This document shows, piece after piece, positions 15,686 through 23,393 of a stretch of DNA of 64,000 nt (within the stretch, counting starts at the first letter, position 1; each line of letters begins with the position of its first letter). This stretch comes from Parahoeflea alexandrii (GTDB taxonomy: Bacteria > Pseudomonadota > Alphaproteobacteria > Rhizobiales > Rhizobiaceae), in contig NZ_JAAAML010000001.1 in the NCBI RefSeq assembly GCF_024105735.1, positions 62,001 through 126,000 of the forward strand, in the 5' to 3' direction. The notes under the pieces were generated by a model. That model saw nothing but the letters and a program-made list of their open reading frames with translations. It was not told the origin of the DNA and searched no databases. The position numbers and the translations under genes were made by a program.

Positions 15686-16831
15686 ATGGACGATACAAAA
15701 CGCTATGAACGACTGCGCGAGCGGTTCCAGAACGGTGATATCAGCCGCCGCAATTTCTTTGGCCTCCTCGGCGCCGCGGGCGCTGCCTACGGTCTGCAGA
15801 TGCCGTTTGCCAGGCAGGCGTTCGCGCAGAGCGACGTGTCCCAGGTCCGCTTTGACGGCTGGGGCGGCGTTGTCTCGGAAGCGTTCCGCAAATTTGCTTT
15901 CGATCCCTACACCGAGAAGACCGGCATCACCGTGGTTGACGGCACCTTCCCCGGCGGCGACGAGTATCTCGCACTCGTGCGCGCCAGCCAGCCCGGCGAA
16001 TACAACATCGCCCACCTTTCCGGTGTGTTCGATTATGCCCGCTACGCGAGTTTCGATCTGACCAGCGAACTCAATGTTGCCAATATTCCGAACATGGCAA
16101 ATGTCATGCCGGCACTGATGGATGCCTTCAAGTCGATCACGCCCGACAGCCTGAGTGCGGCGCCATACGATTATGGCACAACCGGCCTCGCATATAACCG
16201 CAAGTTCATCTTCGACGAGGAAATGAAGGAGAAGGGCGCCAAGATTCTCATCGACGAGAAGTACAAGGGCAAGATCGGCGGCTGGGGCGATTGGCGCACC
16301 CGGATGTGGTACGCAGCATTGCAGACCGGACAGGATCCGAACAACATTCAGGACACGGAAGCTGCCTGGGAAGCCGTGCGCAAGCACCGCGATCTGGCGC
16401 TCAAATACTGGGCCTCCGGGGCCGAACTGATGAGCCTGCTTGCCGAGGAAGAAATCCACGTTACCGAGGGCTGGTCAGGCCGGATCTTCGCGCTGCAGGA
16501 GCAGGGCCACGATATCGGTTACTACGATCCGCCGAACGGCTTTGGCTGGCAGGAGTGCCTGTTCGTTCTCCGCGGCAGCCCGATGTCGGCTTGCGAAGAA
16601 CTGCTCAACTTCATGCTCGACAAGGAGACCTCGATCGCGGTGGCCGAAGGTCAGAATTATCCGCCCGCGCTCGACCCGACCAAGGTCGACCTCGGCGACA
16701 AGATTCCGACACTACCCGCCTTCGATCCGACCGGCACCCTGTCGGGCCTCACCTTCGCCAATCCGGCTTACTGGAACGGCAACGAGGCAGAGTGGTCGAA
16801 GGAATTCGGCCGCGTCCAGCGCGGATACTAA
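15686..16831 (+). CDS. Periplasmic substrate-binding protein, PotD family, Tat-type signal
   Basis: A 381-residue solute-binding protein. A short basic N-terminus leads to a twin-arginine signal (SRRNFFGLLGAAGAA) and a probable cleavage site at RQAFAQ. The mature protein opens VSQVRFDGWGGVVSEAFRKF, typical of spermidine/putrescine-class proteins. The start is taken at the ATG at 15686, which has GGAGA 5-9 nt upstream; an ATG at 15674 is in frame and possible. It is third in the operon, and a strong hairpin separates it from the ATPase gene. The ligand is unknown; the enzymes downstream suggest a diamino acid or its acetylated form. Confidence 0.92.
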   Translation: MDDTKRYERLRERFQNGDISRRNFFGLLGAAGAAYGLQMPFARQAFAQSDVSQVRFDGWGGVVSEAFRKFAFDPYTEKTGITVVDGTFPGGDEYLALVRASQPGEYNIAHLSGVFDYARYASFDLTSELNVANIPNMANVMPALMDAFKSITPDSLSAAPYDYGTTGLAYNRKFIFDEEMKEKGAKILIDEKYKGKIGGWGDWRTRMWYAALQTGQDPNNIQDTEAAWEAVRKHRDLALKYWASGAELMSLLAEEEIHVTEGWSGRIFALQEQGHDIGYYDPPNGFGWQECLFVLRGSPMSACEELLNFMLDKETSIAVAEGQNYPPALDPTKVDLGDKIPTLPAFDPTGTLSGLTFANPAYWNGNEAEWSKEFGRVQRGY

Positions 16832-16838
16832 GCCAGCA

Positions 16839-16867
16839 ACCGGTCCCGCCGTCGTGGCGGGGCCGGT
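16839..16867 (+). other. Hairpin between binding-protein and ATPase genes
   Basis: ACCGGTCCCGCC (16839-16850) pairs with GGCGGGGCCGGT (16856-16867) over 12 bp with one U-G wobble and a 5-nt loop, starting 7 nt after the binding-protein stop. The downstream tract is C-rich, not T-rich. Probably a 3' stabiliser or partial terminator that sets binding protein above ATPase levels. Confidence 0.6.
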
Positions 16868-16896
16868 CCCCCCTGCAAACCCGGAGGCATGATGTC

Positions 16897-17985
16897 GTGA
16901 GCGCCGTATCCCTGAGCAATATCGTCAAGCGCTTTGGCGACTATACAGCCGTCCACCAGATGTCACTCGACATCGAAGAGGGCAGCTTCGTCACGCTGCT
17001 TGGTCCCTCGGGCTGCGGCAAGACAACAACCTTGCGAATGATCGCCGGCCTACTAGACCCGAGCGAAGGCGAAATCGCGATCAAGGGCAAGCGAGTCAAT
17101 GACGTGCCGATCCACAAGCGCAATCTCGGTCTGGTGTTTCAGAACTATGCGCTGTTTCCACACAAGACCGTTGCCGACAACGTGGCCTTCGGCCTCAACT
17201 ACCGCAATGTCGGCAAGGAGGAAGCCAGGCGGAAGGTGGCGGAAGCCCTGGAACTGGTCCAACTGCCCGATCTCGGCGCGCGCTATCCAAAGGAACTCTC
17301 CGGCGGTCAGCAGCAGCGCATTGCACTGGCACGCGCGATCGTCATCGAGCCGGACGTGCTGCTGCTGGACGAGCCGCTCTCGGCACTGGACGCCAATCTT
17401 CGCGAGGACATGCGCGTCGAACTCAAGCGGATCCAGCAAAGCATCGGGGTGACCACGGTCTTCGTGACCCACGATCAGACAGAGGCGCTGGCGATGTCGG
17501 ACCAGATAATTGTCATGTCGGAGGGACGGGTCGAGCAGATCGGGGCGCCCGAAGAGGTCTACAATACCCCGGCAACAGAGTTTGTGGCCCAGTTTCTCGG
17601 AGCGTCCAACCTGCTTTCAGCCAAGTGTACGGCAGTTGAAGGCGGGGAGATCGAGTTGGATCTTCCGAGCTTCCCCCGCATTGTGATCCCCGGGGAACGC
17701 GCCCCTGGGGTTGCCGGAACGGGCCCGGTCCGGCTCGTCATCCGTGCCGAGAAACTGCATCTGCACCCTGCCGGCTCGACAGCCGAGGGCATGCTGAACG
17801 TTGACGCAATTGTCGAGAATGTCGATTATCAGGGCCAGTCGGCGCGCTACTTTCTGCGGGTCGGCGATCATCAGATGCAGGCGATCAACATGATCGAAGA
17901 TCACCCGTTCGCGGCCGGCGCGAAGGTGGCCTTGCGGTTTCGTGCGAAAGACTGTGCTGCCTTGCCGGTGGAGACCAATCCGTGA
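16897..17985 (+). CDS. ABC transporter ATP-binding protein, PotA type
   Basis: A 362-residue ATPase with Walker A GPSGCGKTTTLRM, Q-loop VFQNYALFPHKT, signature LSGGQQQRIALARAI, Walker B LLLDEPLSALDAN and switch His VFVTHDQ. A C-terminal TOBE domain starts around residue 240 (AQFLGASNLLSAKCT). The start is a GTG at 16897 with GGAGG 9 nt upstream; the ATGs at 16889 and 16892 are out of frame. The stop overlaps the GTG start of the aminotransferase gene by 4 nt, tying transport to metabolism in one transcript. Confidence 0.93.
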   Translation: MSAVSLSNIVKRFGDYTAVHQMSLDIEEGSFVTLLGPSGCGKTTTLRMIAGLLDPSEGEIAIKGKRVNDVPIHKRNLGLVFQNYALFPHKTVADNVAFGLNYRNVGKEEARRKVAEALELVQLPDLGARYPKELSGGQQQRIALARAIVIEPDVLLLDEPLSALDANLREDMRVELKRIQQSIGVTTVFVTHDQTEALAMSDQIIVMSEGRVEQIGAPEEVYNTPATEFVAQFLGASNLLSAKCTAVEGGEIELDLPSFPRIVIPGERAPGVAGTGPVRLVIRAEKLHLHPAGSTAEGMLNVDAIVENVDYQGQSARYFLRVGDHQMQAINMIEDHPFAAGAKVALRFRAKDCAALPVETNP

Positions 17986-19328
17986 AATCAGAAAGCAACC
18001 TGTTTTACCAGAGCCGTTCCCGACGGCCGGTGCTGGCCGAAGCGCGTGGCATTTACATGTGGGATGTCGACGGCAAACGCTATCTCGACGGCTCGTCCGG
18101 CGCCATGGTCAGCAATATCGGTCATTCCAATCCGCGTGTCATCGACGCGATGCGGCGGCAGATGGAGAAGTCGACCTTCGGTTACCGGCTGCATTTCGAG
18201 ACCGAACCAAGCGAGCGGCTTGCGGCCAAGGTCGCTTCGCTGTCGCCTGAGGGCATGGAAAAGGTCTTCTTCGTCTCCGGTGGATCGGAAGCCGTTGAGA
18301 GCGCCATCAAGCTGGCAAGGCAATATGCCGTGACGGTGGGCCAGGGATCGCGCTGGAAAGTGATCTCGCGGTTTCCCAGCTATCATGGCTCGACGCTGGG
18401 CGCGCTGGCGCTGACAGGATATGCGCCGCTGTCGGACCCATTCGCGCCGATGATGCAGGCAATGCCGAAGATCCCGGCTCCGCGCGCCTATCTTGACGGG
18501 ATTGCGATGGATGATCCGGCGACCGGCCAGCATTATGCGGCCATGCTGGAGGCCTGCATCCTTGAAGAGGGTCCCGAGACCGTCCTCGCCTTTATCCAGG
18601 AGCCGATCGGAGGTGCCTCGACCGGTGCGCTGGTGCCGCCGGCCGGGTACATGCAGGCGGTGCGCGAGATATGCGACCGGTACGGCATCTTGCTGATCCA
18701 TGATGAAGTCATGTCCGGCGGCGGCCGGACCGGCAAGTTCATGGGTGGCGAGCATTTCGGGGTTGCTCCGGACATCATCGCTATTTCCAAGGGGTTCGGT
18801 GCCGGCTATGCGCCGCTTGGCGCCATGATTGCCAGCGACCGGCTGATCAACCCGGTGCTCGATGCCGGCGGGTTCCTGCACGGTCATACCTATGCCGGAA
18901 ACCCGCTCGCCTGTGCTGCCGGACTGGCGGTGCTCGAGGAAATTGAAACCGACGATCTCATGGGCAATGCAGCACGGGTGGGTGCGGTGCTCAAGTCGCG
19001 GCTGCAAAACCTGATGCAGCGTTACTCCTTCATCGGGGATGTGCGCGGCGAAGGGCTGCTGCTGGCCTTCGAGCTGGTGTCCGACCGCCAGACCATGCAG
19101 CCCCTGCCAAAAGCGCTCAATGCCTATTCCGAGCTTGTTGAACTGGCCTATGCCGAAGGGCTGATCATCTATTCACGGCGGACGCGCGGTGGCGTCGATG
19201 GCGATCATTTTCTGGTCTGTCCGCCGATGATCACCTCGGTGGACCAGGTCGACGAGATCATCGACATGCTGACTTCTGCACTCGACAAGTTTTCCGCCAA
19301 AGCGGGGCTTGCCGCCGAGATGGCCTGA
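17982..19328 (+). CDS. Class III aminotransferase (omega/beta-amino acid type)
   Basis: A 448-residue PLP enzyme of the class III group, which uses substrates with a distal or beta amino group. Landmarks are GAMVSNIGHSNPRVIDAMRR, the PLP phosphate loop FVSGGSEAVESAIKLARQY, YHGSTLGALALTG, the Asp in LLIHDEVMSGGGRTGKFMGG and the Schiff-base lysine in AISKGFGAGYAPLGAMI. The start is a GTG overlapping the ATPase stop. It is followed 11 nt later by a beta-keto acid cleavage enzyme, so the natural reading is transamination of a beta-amino acid to the beta-keto acid that the next enzyme splits. The exact substrate is an inference. Confidence 0.9.
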   Translation: MKSESNLFYQSRSRRPVLAEARGIYMWDVDGKRYLDGSSGAMVSNIGHSNPRVIDAMRRQMEKSTFGYRLHFETEPSERLAAKVASLSPEGMEKVFFVSGGSEAVESAIKLARQYAVTVGQGSRWKVISRFPSYHGSTLGALALTGYAPLSDPFAPMMQAMPKIPAPRAYLDGIAMDDPATGQHYAAMLEACILEEGPETVLAFIQEPIGGASTGALVPPAGYMQAVREICDRYGILLIHDEVMSGGGRTGKFMGGEHFGVAPDIIAISKGFGAGYAPLGAMIASDRLINPVLDAGGFLHGHTYAGNPLACAAGLAVLEEIETDDLMGNAARVGAVLKSRLQNLMQRYSFIGDVRGEGLLLAFELVSDRQTMQPLPKALNAYSELVELAYAEGLIIYSRRTRGGVDGDHFLVCPPMITSVDQVDEIIDMLTSALDKFSAKAGLAAEMA

Positions 19329-19339
19329 CGGGAGACAGC

Positions 19340-20266
19340 ATGTCGAAGATCATCATATCCTGCGCCGTCACCGGCTCGATTCATACACCCTCGATGTCAC
19401 CCTATCTGCCAGTGACAGCAGAGGCGATCGCCGAACAGGCGATCGGCGCGGCAAAAGCTGGGGCGGCGATACTGCACCTGCATGCGCGCGATCCCAGCAA
19501 TGGCCGCCCGTCGGCTAGCGTCGAACACTACATGGGGTTTTTGCCAACCATCAAGACTGGGACCGATGCGGTGGTGAACCTGACGACTGGCGGCAGTGCG
19601 GTGATGACGCTTGAGCAACGCCTTGCCGGGCCATTGGCGGCGGAGCCCGAGATGTGTTCTCTCAATATGGGGACGATGAACTTCGCGCTCTATCCGATGC
19701 TCGGCAAGCGCACCGAATGGCTGCATGACTGGGAGGAGCCGTTCCTGCGGGACTCCGACGACCTGGTCTTCAAGAACACACCGAGGGATATCGCAAGCGT
19801 GCTGCGGCTTCTGGGGCAGGATCGCGGCGCCCGGTTCGAGTTCGAGTGCTACGATCTGGGCCATCTGCAGATGCTGCACCATTTCGTCGAGCGCGGCATG
19901 ATCAAGGCGCCTATCTTCATCCAGTTCGTCATGGGCGTGCTCGGCGGCGTCAGCGCCGAACCGGAGCACCTGGCCCATCTCAAGCAGACCGCGGACAATC
20001 TGTTCGGTGACAGCTACATGTTCTCGGTTCTTGCGGCCGGCCGCCAGCAGATGGCGATGGCCAGGCTCGGAGCGTCGATGGGTGGTCACGTCCGTGTCGG
20101 ATTGGAAGACAATCTCTATATCGCACGAGGCAGGCTGGCCCAGTCCAATGCCGAGCAGGTGGAGATGGTGCGTGAAATCGTTGAAGGCATCGGCAGGGAA
20201 GTGGCAACGCCCGATGAAGCCCGTGCCATGCTCGAGTTGAAAGGCCGGGACAAGGTTGGGTTTTGA
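19340..20266 (+). CDS. Beta-keto acid cleavage enzyme (BKACE, formerly DUF849)
   Basis: A 308-residue enzyme of the BKACE/3-keto-5-aminohexanoate cleavage family. It uses acetyl-CoA to split a beta-keto acid into acetoacetate and a shortened acyl-CoA. The family opening SCAVTGSIHTPSMSPYLPVT, the zinc His pair in ILHLHARDP, NLTTGGSAVM, SLNMGTMNFAL, and the C-terminal zinc site GGHVRVGLEDN are all present, so the catalytic core is intact. The family covers many substrates and this protein's pocket cannot be assigned by eye. Context (aminotransferase before; acetyltransferase and deacetylase after) suggests an amino- or acetamido-substituted beta-keto acid. Confidence 0.93.
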   Translation: MSKIIISCAVTGSIHTPSMSPYLPVTAEAIAEQAIGAAKAGAAILHLHARDPSNGRPSASVEHYMGFLPTIKTGTDAVVNLTTGGSAVMTLEQRLAGPLAAEPEMCSLNMGTMNFALYPMLGKRTEWLHDWEEPFLRDSDDLVFKNTPRDIASVLRLLGQDRGARFEFECYDLGHLQMLHHFVERGMIKAPIFIQFVMGVLGGVSAEPEHLAHLKQTADNLFGDSYMFSVLAAGRQQMAMARLGASMGGHVRVGLEDNLYIARGRLAQSNAEQVEMVREIVEGIGREVATPDEARAMLELKGRDKVGF

Positions 20267-20268
20267 GC

Positions 20269-20754
20269 ATGGATGACATCATCATCAGGCGGGCGATTGC
20301 TTCGGATGCGGTGGACCTGAACCGCGCGCTTGGCCAATTGTCTGCCGACATGGGTGACCAGCACCGGGCCGGTGATGGCGACATCGCACGTTTTTGCTTT
20401 GGGCCTGCGCCCGTCTTCCACGCGCTGCTGGCCGTGGCTCAGGACGGTACCGTTGTCGGGGCTGTGGCCTATTCACCGTTTTTCTCCACCGTCTATGGAG
20501 GCGTCGGCGTTTACGTTTCGGATCTCTGGGTGGACGCACAAACCCGCGGCAAAAGGCTCGGGCAGCGATTGCTGGCAGCGGTCCGCGCCGAAGGCATCAG
20601 GATGTGGGATGCGCAATTGATGCGGCTGAATGTCTATCACGACAATCCGAAGGCTTTGGCCTTCTATGAACGCATCGGCTTCGTCCCCGTTTCCGACACG
20701 CAGTATCTGACGCTGTCCGGCGAAGCACTCGAATCCCTGGGAGAGCAGGCATGA
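20269..20754 (+). CDS. GNAT-family N-acetyltransferase
   Basis: A 161-residue acetyltransferase with the acetyl-CoA loop QTRGKRLGQRLLAAVR (motif A, Q/RxxGxG/A) and the C-terminal motif B segment RLNVYHDNPKALAFYERIGF. The central VYVSDLWVDA strand resembles diamine/polyamine acetyltransferases. It would acetylate a primary amine of the imported compound or an intermediate. A TTG two codons upstream is in frame, but the ATG at 20269 is preferred. It sits between BKACE and a deacetylase of the acetylpolyamine class, overlapping the latter by 4 nt, which strongly suggests a protect-then-deprotect scheme for the amine. Confidence 0.88.
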   Translation: MDDIIIRRAIASDAVDLNRALGQLSADMGDQHRAGDGDIARFCFGPAPVFHALLAVAQDGTVVGAVAYSPFFSTVYGGVGVYVSDLWVDAQTRGKRLGQRLLAAVRAEGIRMWDAQLMRLNVYHDNPKALAFYERIGFVPVSDTQYLTLSGEALESLGEQA

Positions 20755-21773
20755 AGGCGGTATTTGACGAGCGTCAACGGGCGCATGATCCGAAACACTT
20801 CATGGCCAATGGCAGGCTTTCGGCCAATCCGGAACAGCCGCAGCGTATCGAGGAGTTGAGCCGTGGCGCTCGTGCTGCAGGCTGTGACCTCATTGCGCCA
20901 ACAGATCATGGTCTCGGCCCGGTCGCTGAAATCCATTCGCCTGAATACCTGACCTTTCTCGAGACCATTCACGCCCGCTGGATCCGGACCGAGGGCGCTT
21001 CCGACGAGGTGATCCCCAACATCCATCCCGATCGCCGGACTGTTAGCTATCCCAAGTCCGCCACCGGACAGTCCGGCTTTCACCAGGCCGACACATCCTG
21101 CCCGATTGCGGCAGGCACCTGGCAGTCTGCCTACTGGTCGGCGCAGTCGGCGCTGACTGCGACTGATATCGTATTGGCTGGAGAGAGCGCGGCCTATGCG
21201 CTGTGCCGTCCTCCCGGTCACCATGCGTACGGAGATCTCGCCGGCGGGTTCTGTTTTCTCAACAATTCGGCGATTGCGGCGCAGGCCCTTTTGCGCGCCG
21301 GGCGTCGTCCGGCGATCCTTGATGTCGATGTGCATCACGGCAATGGGACGCAGGGCATCTTCTATCATCGCCGCGATGTGCTGACCGTCTCGATCCATGC
21401 CGATCCGGCACGGTTCTACCCGTTCTTCTGGGGGCATGCGCAGGAGCGCGGCGAGGGAGAGGGAATGGGGTACAATCTCAATCTGCCGCTGCCACGCGGC
21501 ACCGGCGATGCCGACTATCTCGCAACGCTCTACCCGGCGCTGTCACGGATACGCTCGTTCGGGGCAGACGTGCTGGTCGTGGCGCTTGGTCTTGATGCAC
21601 ACGAAAACGATCCGTTCCACGGCTTCAAGGTGACCACTCCGGGCTTTGCAAAGATCGCCGGGGCGATTGCAGGGATGGACCTGCCAACGGTGATCGTGCA
21701 GGAAGGCGGTTATCTGTCTTCCGATCTGGGCGACAATCTGACCAGCTTTCTCAAAGGGTATGAAGCAGGATGA
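20751..21773 (+). CDS. Acetylpolyamine amidohydrolase / histone-deacetylase-family enzyme
   Basis: A 340-residue zinc hydrolase of the arginase-deacetylase fold. The active-site histidines (RPPGHHAYGD), zinc ligands Asp and His (LDVDVHHGNGTQGIFY) and Asp (LGLDAHENDPFHG), and the catalytic Tyr (EGGYLSSDLGDN) are all present. The opening HFMANGRLSANPEQPQR matches bacterial acetylpolyamine amidohydrolases. Expected reaction: removal of acetate from an N-acetylated amine in the cytosol. Coupled by ATGA to both the acetyltransferase before it and the FAD oxidase after it. In this operon a substrate such as 4-acetamidobutyrate or an acetylated diamine is the most reasonable guess. Confidence 0.92.
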   Translation: MKAVFDERQRAHDPKHFMANGRLSANPEQPQRIEELSRGARAAGCDLIAPTDHGLGPVAEIHSPEYLTFLETIHARWIRTEGASDEVIPNIHPDRRTVSYPKSATGQSGFHQADTSCPIAAGTWQSAYWSAQSALTATDIVLAGESAAYALCRPPGHHAYGDLAGGFCFLNNSAIAAQALLRAGRRPAILDVDVHHGNGTQGIFYHRRDVLTVSIHADPARFYPFFWGHAQERGEGEGMGYNLNLPLPRGTGDADYLATLYPALSRIRSFGADVLVVALGLDAHENDPFHGFKVTTPGFAKIAGAIAGMDLPTVIVQEGGYLSSDLGDNLTSFLKGYEAG

Positions 21774-22888
21774 GCGCAGGTTCCGACATTCTGGTGATTG
21801 GCGGCGGTATTGCCGGCATCAGCGCGGCTGCACGGCTGGCGCCCGATGCCAGCGTCACCGTGCTCGAAACCGAGCCGATGATCGGGCACCATTCCTCCGG
21901 ACGCTCGGCTGCGATCTTCATTCGCAATTACGGCAATGCCACGTTGCGGGCGCTCAACGCCGCATCGTCGCCGTTCCTGGCAGATCCCCAAGGTGTATGT
22001 GACACAAGCCTGCTGTCTCCCCGCGGTGAATTGCTGTTGGCGACCGAAGCGGATCTTTCCAAATTTGATGACTATCTTGATGGCAGCGATGGGCTTGAAC
22101 GGCTCTCACCGGCCCAGGCGCTCGAACTGGTGCCGATCCTGCGGGAAGACGCAATCGCTGCAGCGGCGATTGAATGGGACGCCCAGGACATTGACGTCGA
22201 TCGGATGCTGCAGGGATTTGCCCGCAGACTCCGTGCGCATGGGGGCCGGATCGTCACGGGTGCGTCCGTGCAGTCGATTTCCCGTCAGGAAAGTGGCTGG
22301 ACGGTTGTAACACCAGCTGGGAACTTTAGTGCGCCGATCGTGATCAATGCCGCGGGTGGCTGGGCCGATGCGGTTGCCGCCATGGCCGGTGTGCGTACCC
22401 TGGGTCTGGCACCGCTGCGCCGTTCAGCGGTGCTGATTCCTGCGCCGGATGGCCATGACATCACCCGATGGCCGCTGTTCGCCAATGCAGGTGATCAGTG
22501 GTACGCCAAGCCCGAAGCGGGCAAGCTGATGATCTCGCCTGCGGACGAGGATCCGGTCGAGCCACATGATGTCTGGGCGGAAGACATGGTGATTGCCGAG
22601 GGGCTTGATCGTTACGGGCAGGCTGTGACCACGCCGATCACCAGAGTTGAACACAGCTGGGCCGGAATGCGCACATTCGCGCCGGACAGGACGCCGGTGG
22701 TCGGCTTTGCAGCAGATGCTGAGGGGTTCTTCTGGCTTGCGGGTCAGGGCGGCTATGGTATGCAGACGGCGCCGGCGCTGTCGCAACTGGCTGCGGATCT
22801 GTGCCTTGGCAGGCTGTCGCCGCTGGGGCCGTCCGTACTCGATGCACTTAGCCCCGCGCGGGCGGCACTCAATCTTCAAAAGGGATAG
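21770..22888 (+). CDS. FAD-dependent amino-acid/amine oxidoreductase (DAO family)
   Basis: A 372-residue flavoprotein of the D-amino-acid oxidase/glycine oxidase family. The FAD-binding Rossmann motif is at the N-terminus (ILVIGGGIAGISAAARLA), followed by HHSSGRSAAIFIRNYG and a C-terminal FAD contact (FFWLAGQGGYGMQTAPALSQ). It would oxidise a C-N bond to an imine, passing electrons to oxygen or quinone. No membrane segment is evident. It overlaps the deacetylase gene by 4 nt and is followed 4 nt later by a RidA gene, a common pairing because RidA hydrolyses reactive imines. Confidence 0.9.
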   Translation: MSAGSDILVIGGGIAGISAAARLAPDASVTVLETEPMIGHHSSGRSAAIFIRNYGNATLRALNAASSPFLADPQGVCDTSLLSPRGELLLATEADLSKFDDYLDGSDGLERLSPAQALELVPILREDAIAAAAIEWDAQDIDVDRMLQGFARRLRAHGGRIVTGASVQSISRQESGWTVVTPAGNFSAPIVINAAGGWADAVAAMAGVRTLGLAPLRRSAVLIPAPDGHDITRWPLFANAGDQWYAKPEAGKLMISPADEDPVEPHDVWAEDMVIAEGLDRYGQAVTTPITRVEHSWAGMRTFAPDRTPVVGFAADAEGFFWLAGQGGYGMQTAPALSQLAADLCLGRLSPLGPSVLDALSPARAALNLQKG

Positions 22889-22892
22889 AAAA

Positions 22893-23240
22893 ATGAGCGA
22901 TATCAAACGTTTCGAAACCGGCCCGCGCATGAGCCAGGCTGTCGTCCATGGCGGCGTGGCTTACCTGGCCGGTCAGGTCGGCACCGCCGGGGCCAGTGTT
23001 GCCGACCAGACCAAGGACATTCTTGCCAGTATCGACCGGCTGCTGGAATCGGTGGGTTCGGACAAGAGCAAGATCCTGCAGACCACGATCTGGCTGGCCT
23101 CGATGGATGACTTTGCGGAAATGAACGCTGTCTGGGATGCATGGGTTTCTCCGGGCAACGCACCGGCACGTGCAACCGGGGAAGCGAAGCTCGCGACACC
23201 GGACTACAAGGTCGAGATCATCTGCATCGCCGCGGTCTGA
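22893..23240 (+). CDS. RidA/YjgF/YER057c family protein
   Basis: A 115-residue Rid protein with the family core AYLAGQVGTAGASVADQTKD, KILQTTIWLASMDDFAEMNA and the C-terminal APARATGEAKLATPDYKVEI. The catalytic arginine position (PARAT) is kept, so imine hydrolase activity is possible. The reading frame extends far upstream inside the oxidase gene, but homology starts at the ATG at 22893. As the last gene of the operon, before a clear terminator, it probably clears imines made by the preceding FAD enzyme or by PLP chemistry. Confidence 0.91.
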   Translation: MSDIKRFETGPRMSQAVVHGGVAYLAGQVGTAGASVADQTKDILASIDRLLESVGSDKSKILQTTIWLASMDDFAEMNAVWDAWVSPGNAPARATGEAKLATPDYKVEIICIAAV

Positions 23241-23270
23241 GCCAGGTACTCGGGGATCAAATCGTAAAGC

Positions 23271-23303
23271 ACGCCGCGTATCGATTGGGATGCGCGGCGT
23301 TTT
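23271..23303 (+). terminator. Rho-independent terminator after the BKACE operon
   Basis: ACGCCGCG (23271-23278) pairs with CGCGGCGT (23293-23300) and the stem runs into TTTT (23300-23303). It lies 30 nt after the RidA stop. Confidence 0.75.
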
Positions 23304-23393
23304 CATGCTTGGAATTGTGGGCAGAACGGGGAAGTGCTCGCGGCGGCAGGGCGATCTGTGCCATAGTCGGGGTCTTCCCGAGAAAGCGATTCC

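Noticed and set aside
16291-16896. Long N-terminal extension in frame with the PotA-type ATPase
   Set aside because: The extra 202 residues lie inside the binding-protein gene in another frame and are Arg/Pro-rich nonsense; ATPase homology starts at the GTG at 16897.
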